Origin: Streptomyces scabiei 87.22
GTDB taxonomy: Bacteria; Actinomycetota; Actinomycetes; Streptomycetales; Streptomycetaceae
Direction: 5' to 3'
DNA length: 64,000 nucleotides
Assembly: GCF_000091305.1 (NCBI RefSeq)
Contig: NC_013929.1
Coordinates: 2,170,001 to 2,234,000, forward strand
A model generated the notes under the pieces. The model was given only the letters and a program-made list of their open reading frames with translations, was not told where the DNA came from and did no database searches. Positions 10,299 through 19,342 of this stretch are shown in pieces; positions within the stretch are counted from its first letter, which is position 1; every line of letters starts with the position of its first letter. The translations under genes and the position numbers were made by a program.

Positions 10299-10452
10299 GG
10301 GTCCTCCTGCGAGCCGAGTCGTGTGTCGAGTGGTCGAGCAGCGCGGCCCGCCGGGGTACATCGGGGCGCTTAGGTCACTACTGGGGTTGTTACCGGTCGT
10401 AAAGCACCATAGGCGCACATGCCCTCAGTTCAAACCTCGACCACCTCGGGTA

Positions 10453-10467
10453 AGGTAAGCCTTACCT
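10453..10467. promoter_or_regulatory. Iron box (IdeR/DmdR1-type operator)
   Basis: AGGTAAGCCTTACCT is a perfect palindrome (7+1+7) matching the TTAGGTTAGGCTAACCTAA-type operator core used by actinobacterial iron repressors. It lies 29 bases upstream of the FhuF-like start codon, so an iron-loaded repressor would block that promoter. Confidence 0.85.
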
Positions 10468-10496
10468 GGCAGCGACGGTGAAACGGTGGTCCCCGT

Positions 10497-11363
10497 ATGC
10501 CCCTCTCAGCTCCGGCACCGGCCCCGGCTTCCCGTACGTCGCCGCTGACGGCGGCGTACGCCCGTCTGACCGAGGTCCTGCCGATGGTGAGCGTGACAGA
10601 ACTCTCCCCCATGGAGCCGCTGCCCGACGGCGAGGGGTGGGTGTCCGCCGCCGGACTCGCGGCGGCCGGAGCCGAGCTGGACGCCTTCCTCGCCTGGGAC
10701 GAGGCGCAGATCCGCAGGGACCACGGCCGCGAGGGGCGCCCGGACGTGGTGGCGGCCTTCGGGCTGCACCGGTACGCCTGGTACGCCTGCCTCCTGTTCA
10801 CCGTCCCCTGGTTCCTGCTGCGCCGGGTGCCCCGGTTCCCCGCCGGGGAGGTGGCGTTCCACCGCGAGGAGAGCCGGCTGGCGGTGCGCGGCGGCACGTT
10901 CGTCTGTCTGCCGGGCGATCCGGCGGCCGGCGAGCCGGGCGCACGGGTGGTGCCGGACGAGGAGGCGCTGCGGGCCGAGGTGCGGGCGGCGTTCGCCGAG
11001 CACATAGAGCCGGTACTCGGCGGCTTCGGTCCCCGGATGCGGCGGCGCGGGCGGGCGCTGTGGGGCATGGCGACCGACGAGATCGTCGAGGGGATCTGGT
11101 ACGTCTCCGAACTCCTGGGCGCCGACGAGCAGGAGCGCTGCCGGCGCGAGCTGGAACTGCTGCTGCCGGGTGCGACGCGGCCCTACGTGGGCGCCGCCGG
11201 CTTCCGCGAACTGACCGGCCCCGGCGGCGAGTCGCTGCCCACCCGGGACCGGGCGAGCTGCTGCATGTTCTACACGCTGGCCCCGCAGGACACCTGCGTC
11301 ACCTGCCCGCGCACCTGCGAGGCGGACCGCCTCGGCAAACTGACGGCCGCCTCCACCAGTTGA
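10497..11363 (+). CDS. FhuF-type (2Fe-2S) ferric-siderophore reductase
   Basis: A 288-residue protein ending in the FhuF-type cluster motif Cys-Cys-x10-Cys-x2-Cys (SCCMFYTLAPQDTCVTC, near residue 255). FhuF-like reductases release iron from imported hydroxamate siderophores in the cytoplasm. The iron box 29 bases upstream independently supports an iron role. The ATG at 10497 has only a weak Shine-Dalgarno site; a later ATG at 10584 is possible, but the proximal operator favours the first. It stands alone, with no siderophore synthesis or uptake genes in the window. Confidence 0.88.
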   Translation: MPLSAPAPAPASRTSPLTAAYARLTEVLPMVSVTELSPMEPLPDGEGWVSAAGLAAAGAELDAFLAWDEAQIRRDHGREGRPDVVAAFGLHRYAWYACLLFTVPWFLLRRVPRFPAGEVAFHREESRLAVRGGTFVCLPGDPAAGEPGARVVPDEEALRAEVRAAFAEHIEPVLGGFGPRMRRRGRALWGMATDEIVEGIWYVSELLGADEQERCRRELELLLPGATRPYVGAAGFRELTGPGGESLPTRDRASCCMFYTLAPQDTCVTCPRTCEADRLGKLTAASTS

Positions 11364-11698
11364 CGGACCCTCACGGGACGGGGATGCTTCTCACCGGGCG
11401 ACCCCCCGGTGATCGCCCGCGGCAGGTGCCGTAAGATCAACTCCGGGTGGGCCCCCGTTTGATTACAGGTAGTTCACAAGTTCCTCACTTGCCGCAGGAA
11501 CTTTCCGTTGAACCACTCGAACGGGTAATCTCACTCGCACTCTACTCCCGTCCCTCGCGCGGTAGTTCGAGCAGAATGCCGCCTGGCGTCACTCATTGCA
11601 CTTCCTTGGCGGTCTCTTGCCCCGAAACCCTCTGAGGGCCGCGAGGATTGGGCCACTATGGCGGGCGTTACGCCCTATCCCAATGCAAGGGACCCCTG
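11364..11698. other. Intergenic region upstream of the DUF2637 gene
   Basis: No gene is seen. The region is less GC-rich than its surroundings. An inverted repeat AAGTTCC (11478-11484) / GGAACTT (11497-11503) with a 12-base spacer lies near TTGAAC (11509-11514) and GGGTAATC, suggesting regulated transcription of the downstream gene. The ribosome-binding site AAGGGA is 7 bases before the ATG at 11699. Confidence 0.35.
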
Positions 11699-12757
11699 AT
11701 GAGATTGACCGACATATCGCTGAACTGGCTGCTTCCGGGCGCCGTACTGCTCCTGGGGATGCTGGCGGCGATTGCGGTGCTCGCGCGCGGCAAGCGCTCC
11801 GGGGAGCACGCGAAGACCGAGGATTCCTGGGAACGCAGCGAGGAGCGTCGCAGGCGCAAGGAGAGCCTCTACGGTCTCTTCTCCTACATCCTCCTCTTCT
11901 GCTGTGCCGCGGTCGCCGCCGCGCTCTCCTTCCGCGGTCTGGTCGGCTTCGGTGAGCAGAACCTCGGTCTCACTGACGGCTGGCAGTACCTGGTTCCGTT
12001 CGGCCTGGACGGCGCCGCCATGTTCTGCTCGGTGCTCGCGGTGCGCGAGGCCAGCCACGGTGACGCGGCCCTCGGCTCCCGGATACTCGTGTGGACGTTC
12101 GCCGGCGCCGCGGCCTGGTTCAACTGGGTGCACGCGCCCCGGGGTCTCGGCCACGACGGCGCCCCGCAGTTCTTCGCCGGCATGTCCCTGTCCGCCGCGG
12201 TGCTGTTCGACCGCGCGCTGAAGCAGACCCGCCGGGCCGCGCTGCGCGAGCAGGGCCTCGTGCCGCGCCCGCTGCCGCAGATCCGCGTGGTCCGCTGGCT
12301 GCGGGCCCCGCGCGAGACGTACAGGGCCTGGTCGCTGATGCTCCTGGAGGGCGTGCGCAGCCTGGACGAGGCCGTGGACGAGGTGCGCGAGGACAAGCGG
12401 ATGAAGGAGGAGAACCGGTCGCGCAAGCGCGAGCAGGAGCGTCTGGAGCGCGCCCACCTCAAGGCGATCAGCCGCGGCCACCGGGGTCTGCCCGGTCGTG
12501 GCGGCGGTGGCGGTGGCGGCGGCCAGCGCCAGGTGGACACCACCGTGGAGCGTGTACCCGCGGCCCAGGTGGCCTCGGAGCCTGCCATATCGACGCCGGA
12601 GCAGCTGCCCGTGCGCTCGCGTCCGTCCCTGCAGCCCGTGCGCAACGCTGACAAGTCACTCACCGTCGACCTCACCGCCGAGGACGACACCATGGCCCTG
12701 CCGCGACTGGACTCCCTGGAGCGCAAGCTCAAGGACCTGGAGCAGCAGTTCGGCTGA
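11699..12757 (+). CDS. DUF2637 membrane protein (SpdB-like)
   Basis: A 352-residue protein with four or five N-terminal membrane helices (about residues 9-28, 60-82, 95-115, 122-140 and possibly 150-165), a charged helical region (220-265, rich in Glu/Arg/Lys), an eight-glycine run near 275 and a short C-terminal coiled coil (LDSLERKLKDLEQQ). It matches DUF2637, common in Streptomyces and related to plasmid spread (Spd) proteins; biochemical function is unknown. The ATG at 11699 with AAGGGA upstream is preferred over a 17-codon extension. No conjugation genes are adjacent, so this is probably a chromosomal paralogue. Confidence 0.75.
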   Translation: MRLTDISLNWLLPGAVLLLGMLAAIAVLARGKRSGEHAKTEDSWERSEERRRRKESLYGLFSYILLFCCAAVAAALSFRGLVGFGEQNLGLTDGWQYLVPFGLDGAAMFCSVLAVREASHGDAALGSRILVWTFAGAAAWFNWVHAPRGLGHDGAPQFFAGMSLSAAVLFDRALKQTRRAALREQGLVPRPLPQIRVVRWLRAPRETYRAWSLMLLEGVRSLDEAVDEVREDKRMKEENRSRKREQERLERAHLKAISRGHRGLPGRGGGGGGGGQRQVDTTVERVPAAQVASEPAISTPEQLPVRSRPSLQPVRNADKSLTVDLTAEDDTMALPRLDSLERKLKDLEQQFG

Positions 12758-12791
12758 GCACGAACGAGGGCTCGAACGAGGAGCCACACAT

Positions 12792-12828
12792 CGGACAGGG
12801 GCGCGGCAGGAAGCCGCGCCCCTGTCCG
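12792..12828. terminator. Strong stem-loop terminator
   Basis: A perfect 16-bp stem (CGGACAGGGGCGCGGC, 12792-12807, pairing with 12813-12828) and a 5-base loop, starting 35 bases after the DUF2637 stop codon and followed by TT. Confidence 0.85.
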
Positions 12829-12904
12829 TTTCATGCATCGACCGTTCATGCATCGACCGTTCAGACATCGATCGTTCAGGGATCGCCCGTTTCGGGCATC
12901 GCCC
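12828..12904. repeat. Degenerate 15-bp tandem repeat
   Basis: Five consecutive units of the form GTTCATGCATCGACC, drifting to GTTCAGACATCGATC, GTTCAGGGATCGCCC and GTTTCGGGCATCGCC. The array lies between a terminator and the stop codon of the leftward ATPase gene. The function is unknown. Confidence 0.7.
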
Positions 12905-12907
12905 GGC

Positions 12908-13402
12908 TCACGTCGAGGGGGCCGTCAGCCCGCCGTCGAGGTCGAACCACACCGCCTTGCCCACCCCGTGGGGCCGTACTCCCCAGGCGTCGGCGAGGGC
13001 CTGGACGAGGAAGAGGCCGCGTCCGCCGGTGCTCTCGTCGCCGTTCGGCACTCTCGGTCTGGGCCTGCGTCCCACGAAGTCCCGGACCTCCACGTGGAGT
13101 CCGCTCGGTGAGACCGTCGCCGTCAGCACCGCGTCGTGGTCGGTGTGGATGAGTGCGTTGGTGACCAGCTCGCTCGTCAGCAGCTCCGCGATCTCCGATC
13201 GTTCCGGCCGGCCCCACTGCCGCAGCAGTTCCCGCAGGGCCCTGCGGGCCTCGGGCACGGCCTTCAGGTCCGCCCGCCCCAGAGTGCGCTCCAACTGCTC
13301 GGCGTCGGCCTTGTCCATCGGGTCGCCGACCGCATCCTCCACCGTCTCTGCCGAGGTGGCCCCTGTCGCCACGGGACCGCTCCCTCGTGCCTGCCTCTTC
13401 AT
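12908..13402 (-). CDS. RsbW-like anti-sigma-factor ATPase / histidine-kinase-type ATPase
   Basis: A 164-residue single-domain GHKL ATPase. The N box is LLTSELVTNALIHT, and G-box motifs are GGRGLFLVQALAD and a late VWFDLD strand. Such proteins in Streptomyces resemble SpoIIAB/RsbW anti-sigma kinases that phosphorylate STAS antagonists. The ATG at 13402 (MKRQARGSG) is preferred, with a G-rich tract directly upstream; an upstream in-frame ATG at 13489 lacks a well-placed site. A PP2C-like gene follows on the same strand further right, the usual opposing activity in partner-switching, but no STAS or sigma gene is present here. Confidence 0.82.
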   Translation of the reverse strand: MKRQARGSGPVATGATSAETVEDAVGDPMDKADAEQLERTLGRADLKAVPEARRALRELLRQWGRPERSEIAELLTSELVTNALIHTDHDAVLTATVSPSGLHVEVRDFVGRRPRPRVPNGDESTGGRGLFLVQALADAWGVRPHGVGKAVWFDLDGGLTAPST

Positions 13403-13844
13403 GACCCCCGCCCACGCGCCGATGACGATTCCCCCCTGTTCCGAACACGTACACGGGGATCCATGCCCCGTCCGGATCGCGGCACTCATGTCGAATCGTC
13501 AACGACCCTCCGTACGCTTTCAAACGCACAGGGTCAAGCCAGCCGTCACGCGCCGTGAGAGCGCTTGTTCCCTCCCGAAACCCGTCCACGGTCCGCCGGA
13601 CCCGGCCCCGCCGCACGTCCGGCACCGCGCGCCCGGGGCGGCGGACCGACGCAACCGCCCATGCGGGGGCACGGATCCGGCCGCCGCGCACCGGGAGACG
13701 GCCACCTCCCGCACACCGCGCTCCCCGCCCGAACCGGCCACCCGGCTCGATGATGTTGATTGGCCGGAAACCTGCGCCGGAACGGGCCACCACCGCAGGG
13801 GGCGCGGCCGATCGACGCCCCTTGTGCGGCGGGCGGGTGGGCCG
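13403..13844. other. Intergenic region, no convincing gene
   Basis: This 442-base stretch separates two leftward genes. Proline/arginine-rich frames exist on both strands, but none has a ribosome-binding site or family resemblance. It should contain the promoter of the RsbW-like ATPase; no clear -35/-10 pair stands out. Confidence 0.4.
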
Positions 13845-15902
13845 TCACGCCTCCCACACGGCGGCGGCCGTACGGTCGTCCGCGTAACCCTTGACCCTGA
13901 CCTGGGCGTCGGCGAGGAAGGCGGCGAGACCGGGTGGCTCGCCCGCCCCCCAGCGCGAGGCCAGATGATCGGCGAGCGGCGCCTCTCCCCGCAGGGGTTC
14001 GGCCAGACCGCTGCTGCACAGGAGCAGGACATCCTCCTCCCGGGCCACGGACGCCCGGAAGCGGAAGGGTTCACGGGGGGGCGCGGGAGCGGGTTCGTAC
14101 GGGCTCGGGGGTGTCGTGATGCCGAGGTCCATGGTGAGGCGGTCGCCCTCGGGGGTCTCGTGCGGCAGCGAGCCGAAGCCGAGCACCGGCGCGCCGGCCG
14201 AGTCGGCGACCCGGGGCTCTATGTCCTGCCACTCCCCGTCCCGCAGCCGGAACAGCCCGCCGGCACCCACCCCGAAGAACACACGGGTACGGCACCGGGG
14301 ATCGGCCGGGATCAGCAGGCAGCGCAGGCTCGCCGTGTACTCCTCCGGGTCGAGCCCCTGTTCGACCGCGCCGGCGCGCAGTCTGCCGAGGCTGCGGTCG
14401 GTGAGCCGGTGCAGCCCGGACTTGAGGTCACCGCGCCGGGCCGCGCGGATGTCCTCCACCAGCCGTGCGTGGCTCAGCCCGACGGCCCGCCCGATCCACC
14501 GGCACGCCTCCGCCGCCGCGCGGTGCGCACCCGGTGTGGCGCGGGCGCCGGTCGCCATGGCCACCAGGACCAGTGCCTGTTCGCCGAGACCGAAGCGGGC
14601 GGTGAGGAGCGCGTCGCGTCGCGGCTCGCCCCGGTAGCGCGCCGAATCGCCGCGCAGCGACGCGGCACGCAGGGTGCACGCCCCGTAGCGCGCGCCGTCC
14701 AGCACCGTGTCCGCGACCAGGTCCCCGAGATCCTCCGGGTCCGCCGGCGGCAAGGTGGTCGGCTCGGCGTCGTAGGTGGGCGGCCCCGACCCCACGTAGT
14801 CGACCCGGACGCGCTGACCCCCGGTGACCGGCATGACCTCCTGCTCCTGGAGGGTGGGGGGCCGGGCGTCGGACGGTCCGGCCGGGGAGGCGGCCGTCGG
14901 GCTCACGGCGGACGCTCCGCCCGGAGACCGCTGCGCGGGCGCACGCCGCCAGGGCGCGACCGTGCGTACGCCCGGCGGGGTGGGCCCGGACGGGAAGGTC
15001 ACCGGCCCGGACGGCTGTGCCGTCGGCGACTCCCAGGGCGCACGCCGCGAGACGAGCCCGCCGTGCCGACGGGGGTCCTGGGCGGGGGCGGGGGGCGCCG
15101 GAGGAGGCACACGGTCGGGGGGCAGGGTGGGAGCCGGGGGCGGAGGGGCATGGGAGGGGACCGGAGGCGCGGGCGCGTGGTCCGGGACCGGGGGCGCAGG
15201 CGCGTGGTCGGGAGGCGGAGGGGTGCGGTCGGGAGGCGTCGTGGGGCCGAGGTTCGGGGTGGCGCCGGGGTGCGAGGGCGGGGACGAGGGTGCGAGGGGA
15301 ACCGTGTGCTCGTCCTGATCGCTCCCGCCCTCCCCGCCCCGGGACCCGGACGACCGGCTCTGGGGCGGCACCCTGTCCGTGTGCGGGACCGGGGTGCGGC
15401 CGGTGGGCTGCGGGGCCACGCCCGTGGATCCCCTGGTCGTGTCGGGGTCGGTGCCCGGCCCGCCCGGGCGTCCGTCGGACCCGCCGCGGGACGCGCTCCT
15501 CGCGGCCGACGTGCCCGGCACGGCCGCCCAGGCACCGGAGGTGCCCGGTACGGCCCCCCAGGCACCCCGCGCGCCCGTGGCCCTCGGCGCGTCCGCGGGA
15601 CCGGCCGGGTCCGGCGATCCCGAGACTTCCGGCGATCCCGAGGGCCCTGGCGCCCCCGACGTCCCCCGCGATCCAGCGGCACCTGTCGCCCCTGGCGCCC
15701 CTGGCGTCCCCGACACGTCCGGCACGTCCGGCGCGCCGTCCGGTGTCTCCGGCGACTCCCCGACCGTGTCCGCCGCCGAGGCGAAGCGGTCGTCGAGGGA
15801 ATCGGCCGCGACCGAGGGGCCGGTGTCCCCGTTGGTGTCGTCGTACAACTGCCGCCACCAGTCGTCCTCGTGACCGGTGGGCCTCTCCCCCTGCTGGCTC
15901 AT
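13845..15902 (-). CDS. PP2C-like phosphatase protein with collagen-like / Pro-rich N-terminus
   Basis: A 685-residue protein. Residues about 50-120 contain Gly-x-y triplets (for example GTPGAPGATGAAG) and a near-duplicate GAWGAVPGTS/GAWAAVPGTS; residues 120-330 are Pro/Ala/Ser-rich; the last 300 or so residues resemble the PP2C-type domain seen in actinomycete 'protein phosphatase 2C domain-containing' proteins. Canonical metal-binding motifs are weak, so catalysis is uncertain. There is no signal peptide or obvious membrane helix, so the repeat-rich region is presumably a cytoplasmic disordered extension. The nearest leftward gene is an RsbW-like ATPase. Confidence 0.65.
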   Translation of the reverse strand: MSQQGERPTGHEDDWWRQLYDDTNGDTGPSVAADSLDDRFASAADTVGESPETPDGAPDVPDVSGTPGAPGATGAAGSRGTSGAPGPSGSPEVSGSPDPAGPADAPRATGARGAWGAVPGTSGAWAAVPGTSAARSASRGGSDGRPGGPGTDPDTTRGSTGVAPQPTGRTPVPHTDRVPPQSRSSGSRGGEGGSDQDEHTVPLAPSSPPSHPGATPNLGPTTPPDRTPPPPDHAPAPPVPDHAPAPPVPSHAPPPPAPTLPPDRVPPPAPPAPAQDPRRHGGLVSRRAPWESPTAQPSGPVTFPSGPTPPGVRTVAPWRRAPAQRSPGGASAVSPTAASPAGPSDARPPTLQEQEVMPVTGGQRVRVDYVGSGPPTYDAEPTTLPPADPEDLGDLVADTVLDGARYGACTLRAASLRGDSARYRGEPRRDALLTARFGLGEQALVLVAMATGARATPGAHRAAAEACRWIGRAVGLSHARLVEDIRAARRGDLKSGLHRLTDRSLGRLRAGAVEQGLDPEEYTASLRCLLIPADPRCRTRVFFGVGAGGLFRLRDGEWQDIEPRVADSAGAPVLGFGSLPHETPEGDRLTMDLGITTPPSPYEPAPAPPREPFRFRASVAREEDVLLLCSSGLAEPLRGEAPLADHLASRWGAGEPPGLAAFLADAQVRVKGYADDRTAAAVWEA

Positions 15903-16233
15903 GCCCTTGATTGTCCACCTCCGGAGCCGTATGAAAACGGGGCATCCGGAAAATCAGCCTGCGGAGCCGACGACCACGCGGCGTGTCGGACTACCCGTCG
16001 AACTCCGGTGCGAGGCAAGGGAGTCAGGGGGCCGGTGGGACGGGGGCGCCGAGGGACCGCCGGGCGATGCCGCCCCGGTCGGCCCCCGTGTACCGGATGC
16101 TCCTGTGATTCCGCCATGGGGACTGTGTCCCTCGGTCGCCGGCCGGGGCGGGACCTCGCCGTCGGGCCCGGTGGTGGCCCGGGACCGGCCTGCCTGACCT
16201 GCGCTTTCGGGCGGGGTCCTGCACCCTGGGCAG
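15903..16233. other. Divergent intergenic region
   Basis: It lies between the leftward PP2C-like gene and the rightward DUF456 gene. It must hold both promoters; no clear consensus elements, repeats or small genes were found. Confidence 0.35.
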
Positions 16234-16716
16234 ATGGGAGTGTGGGAACTCCTGCTGGTCGCGGTGGTGCTGCTGCTCGGCCTGTGCGGAGTGCTGGTGC
16301 CCGGCGTGCCGGGGTCCTGGCTGGTGTGGGCCGGGGTCATGTGGTGGGCTCTGGAGGACCCCCGGCCCGCCGCCTGGTGGGTGCTGGTCGGCTCCACCGT
16401 CGTACTGCTGGCGTCCTGGGCGGTCCGCTGGGGCCTGCCGCCCCGTCGCCTGACCGAGAGCGGGGCCACCCCCCGCATGGGCGTGTACGCGGGCTCCGGC
16501 GCCTTCCTCGGCTTCGTACTGCTCCCGGTGCTCGGCGCGATCCCCGGCTTCGTCGGCGGTATCTACCTCTCCGAACGGCTGCGTCTGGGCCGTCACGGGG
16601 CCGCGAAGGCCGCCACCCGCACGGCGATGCGCGCGGGCGGGTCGAGCGTCCTGACGGAACTCTTCGCGTGCCTGCTGGTGGCGGGGGCGTGGGTGGGCGT
16701 GGTGGTCGGGAACTGA
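16234..16716 (+). CDS. DUF456 integral membrane protein
   Basis: A 160-residue, strongly hydrophobic protein with about four to five helices (residues 4-22, 28-45, 48-66, 82-115 and 138-158) and the Gly-rich VLVPGVPGSWLVWAG segment characteristic of DUF456. The loop after GGIYLSERLRLGR is basic. The function is unknown. The gene ends in a tail-to-tail arrangement with rsgA (stop at 16856). Confidence 0.8.
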   Translation: MGVWELLLVAVVLLLGLCGVLVPGVPGSWLVWAGVMWWALEDPRPAAWWVLVGSTVVLLASWAVRWGLPPRRLTESGATPRMGVYAGSGAFLGFVLLPVLGAIPGFVGGIYLSERLRLGRHGAAKAATRTAMRAGGSSVLTELFACLLVAGAWVGVVVGN

Positions 16717-16855
16717 GCCGGGTCCGAGCCGCCCGGACCCGGACCCGGGCCCGCCCCGCTCCGCCGAGGAGGAGTCGCCAGGCGGCCCCTCCCCCCTCTC
16801 GTGCCGGGCGGGCGGGGCCGCGCGACGGGCCCCGCTCAGCCGCCCGCCGGGACGG

Positions 16856-17965
16856 TCAGCGCAGACCACCCCGCTTCGCCTCCATGGCCGCGCGGCCCTC
16901 GGCGTGCTTGCGCTTCCAGTCCTTCCGGATCTCGGCCCGCACCCGCGCGTCGCTCTTGGCGACGATCCGCTGGTTCTCGCGGAGCAGCTTGCGGTAGCTG
17001 TCGAGCCGCCGCTCGGGCAGTTCACCGGACTCGACCGCGCCGAGGACCGCGCAGCCGGGTTCGGCGATGTGCGCGCAGTCGTGGAAGCGGCAGTCGGCGG
17101 CGAGGGCCTCGATCTCGGCGAAGACCTGCCCGACCCCGCTCTCGGCGTCCCAGAGGCCGACGCCGCGCAGCCCGGGGGTGTCGATCAGGACGCCGCCGCC
17201 GGGCAGGGCGAGGAGGTTGCGGGTGGTGGTGGTGTGCCGTCCCTTGCCGTCCACGTCGCGGATGGCCTGGACGTCCATCACGTTCTCGCCGAGCAGCGCG
17301 TTGGCGAGGGTCGACTTGCCGGCGCCGGACTGCCCGAGCAGGACGGAGGTCCCGCCGGAGAGCACCGCGGCGAGGACGTCGAGGCCCTCACCGTGAGCGG
17401 AACTGACCGCCAGCACGGCGACGCCGGGCGCGACGGTCTCCACGTCCTGCACGAGGTGCGCCAGCGTGGCGGCGTCCGGCACGAGGTCGGCCTTGGTGAG
17501 CACGACCACCGGTTGCGCCCCGGACTCCCAGGCCAGCGCGAGGAACCGTTCGACGCGTCCGAGGTCGAGTTCCACGGCGAGCGAGACGGCGACCACCGCG
17601 TGGTCGACGTTGGCCGCGAGGATCTGTCCCTCGGCGCGCTTGGAGGAGGTGGAGCGTACGAAGGCACTGCGGCGGGGCAGGCAGGTGCGGACGTACCGCG
17701 GGTCGCCCGCGGGTTCCACGGCCACCCAGTCGCCCGTGCACACCACCCGCAGCGGGTCGTGGGGGGTGACGAAGGCGGTGTCGGCCCGCAGCAGACCGGC
17801 CGGGGTGACGACGTCGCACTGACCTCGGTCGACCCGGACGACACGGCCGGGCAGGAGTCCCTGCTCGGCGTGGACGGCGAACTCCGCTTCCCAGCCCTCG
17901 TCCCAGCCGTACAGGGCGAGCGGGTGCGGGGAGATGGAGGAAGCCGAGAAAGAGAGGTGATTCAA
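16856..17965 (-). CDS. rsgA: Ribosome small-subunit-dependent GTPase RsgA
   Basis: A 369-residue circularly permuted GTPase. An N-terminal OB-fold (about 40-110) precedes the permuted G domain with TKAD (G4), the P-loop GQSGAGKST and DTPGLRG (G3), then a C-terminal zinc finger (CRFHDCAHIAEPGC) and a basic helical tail. RsgA checks late maturation of the 30S subunit. The start at 17965 (MNHLSFSASS) is 60 bases downstream of a candidate 23-codon ORF in the same orientation, so both probably share the promoter at 18177-18206. The family assignment is secure. Confidence 0.95.
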   Translation of the reverse strand: MNHLSFSASSISPHPLALYGWDEGWEAEFAVHAEQGLLPGRVVRVDRGQCDVVTPAGLLRADTAFVTPHDPLRVVCTGDWVAVEPAGDPRYVRTCLPRRSAFVRSTSSKRAEGQILAANVDHAVVAVSLAVELDLGRVERFLALAWESGAQPVVVLTKADLVPDAATLAHLVQDVETVAPGVAVLAVSSAHGEGLDVLAAVLSGGTSVLLGQSGAGKSTLANALLGENVMDVQAIRDVDGKGRHTTTTRNLLALPGGGVLIDTPGLRGVGLWDAESGVGQVFAEIEALAADCRFHDCAHIAEPGCAVLGAVESGELPERRLDSYRKLLRENQRIVAKSDARVRAEIRKDWKRKHAEGRAAMEAKRGGLR

Positions 17966-18025
17966 GGGAAACCCTTCACAAGGGCGGCCCCGGCGGCACG
18001 CGTGTGCGCGCTGTGGTGGGAAAGG

Positions 18026-18097
18026 TCAGCCGGAGGCCACGGAGGTGGAGTGGATGATCTTCTGGTTGCGGGCAGCACCCATCACAGAGACAGCCAT
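18026..18097 (-). CDS. Candidate 23-residue leader/small protein upstream of rsgA
   Basis: The reading frame ATG (18095-18097) to TGA (18026-18028) encodes a 23-residue peptide that starts MAVSVMGAARNQ and ends HSTSVASG. It is preceded by GGGAGG with an 8-base spacer, one of the best ribosome-binding sites in the window, and lies between a promoter-like element (18177-18206) and rsgA (start 17965). It could be a translated leader that regulates rsgA or a free-standing small protein. No family is recognised. Evidence is limited to the ribosome-binding site, position and intact frame. Confidence 0.5.
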   Translation of the reverse strand: MAVSVMGAARNQKIIHSTSVASG

Positions 18098-18176
18098 CGG
18101 TCACACCTCCCGTTTCTCCGTACGACTGACACACGTCCGACACCGGTGGCCTCGGGCCACCGTGTGAAGCCCCCTC

Positions 18177-18206
18177 AGGATAGGAACACCCGGCGGCGGA
18201 CGCCAA
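18177..18206 (-). promoter_or_regulatory. Predicted sigma-HrdB-type promoter for the small ORF and rsgA
   Basis: On the minus strand TTGGCG (18201-18206) and TATCCT (18177-18182) are separated by 18 bases. The start point would be about 70 bases ahead of the small ORF's ATG. Only one promoter-like element is evident between 18097 and 18235. Confidence 0.5.
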
Positions 18207-18234
18207 CTGTTTTCCTCGGGGCTTCGAACGGCCG

Positions 18235-18278
18235 CCGCGGGGCCGGCGCCGGGGTCTCCCCGGGCGCCGGCCCCGCGG
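18235..18278 (-). terminator. Stem-loop terminator of the hydrolase gene
   Basis: A 16-bp perfect stem (CCGCGGGGCCGGCGCC, 18235-18250, with 18263-18278) and an inner GGGGTCTCCCC that can extend it. It begins 8 bases after the hydrolase stop codon on the minus strand. Confidence 0.8.
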
Positions 18279-18285
18279 CGGGACG

Positions 18286-19212
<927 letters not shown>

Positions 19213-19342
19213 TCACTCGTCCGCGAGTGCACCGGTTCTTGCCCCGTAGTGCAACGCCTCCGGAGGCGAGGAACGAGGAACGAGGCGAGGAACGAGGCGA
19301 GGAACGAAGGCCGGGCGGGCGGAGCCGCTCGCCCGGCCGTAC

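Noticed and set aside
11699..12757. Integrated conjugative element, suggested by the Spd-like DUF2637 gene
   Set aside because: No integrase, tra/rep genes, tRNA target or flanking direct repeats are seen; DUF2637 genes are common on Streptomyces chromosomes.
13555..13887. Plus-strand frame of 110 codons in the gap before the PP2C-like gene
   Set aside because: Pro/Arg-rich composition, no ribosome-binding site, and it overlaps the real gene's 3' end.
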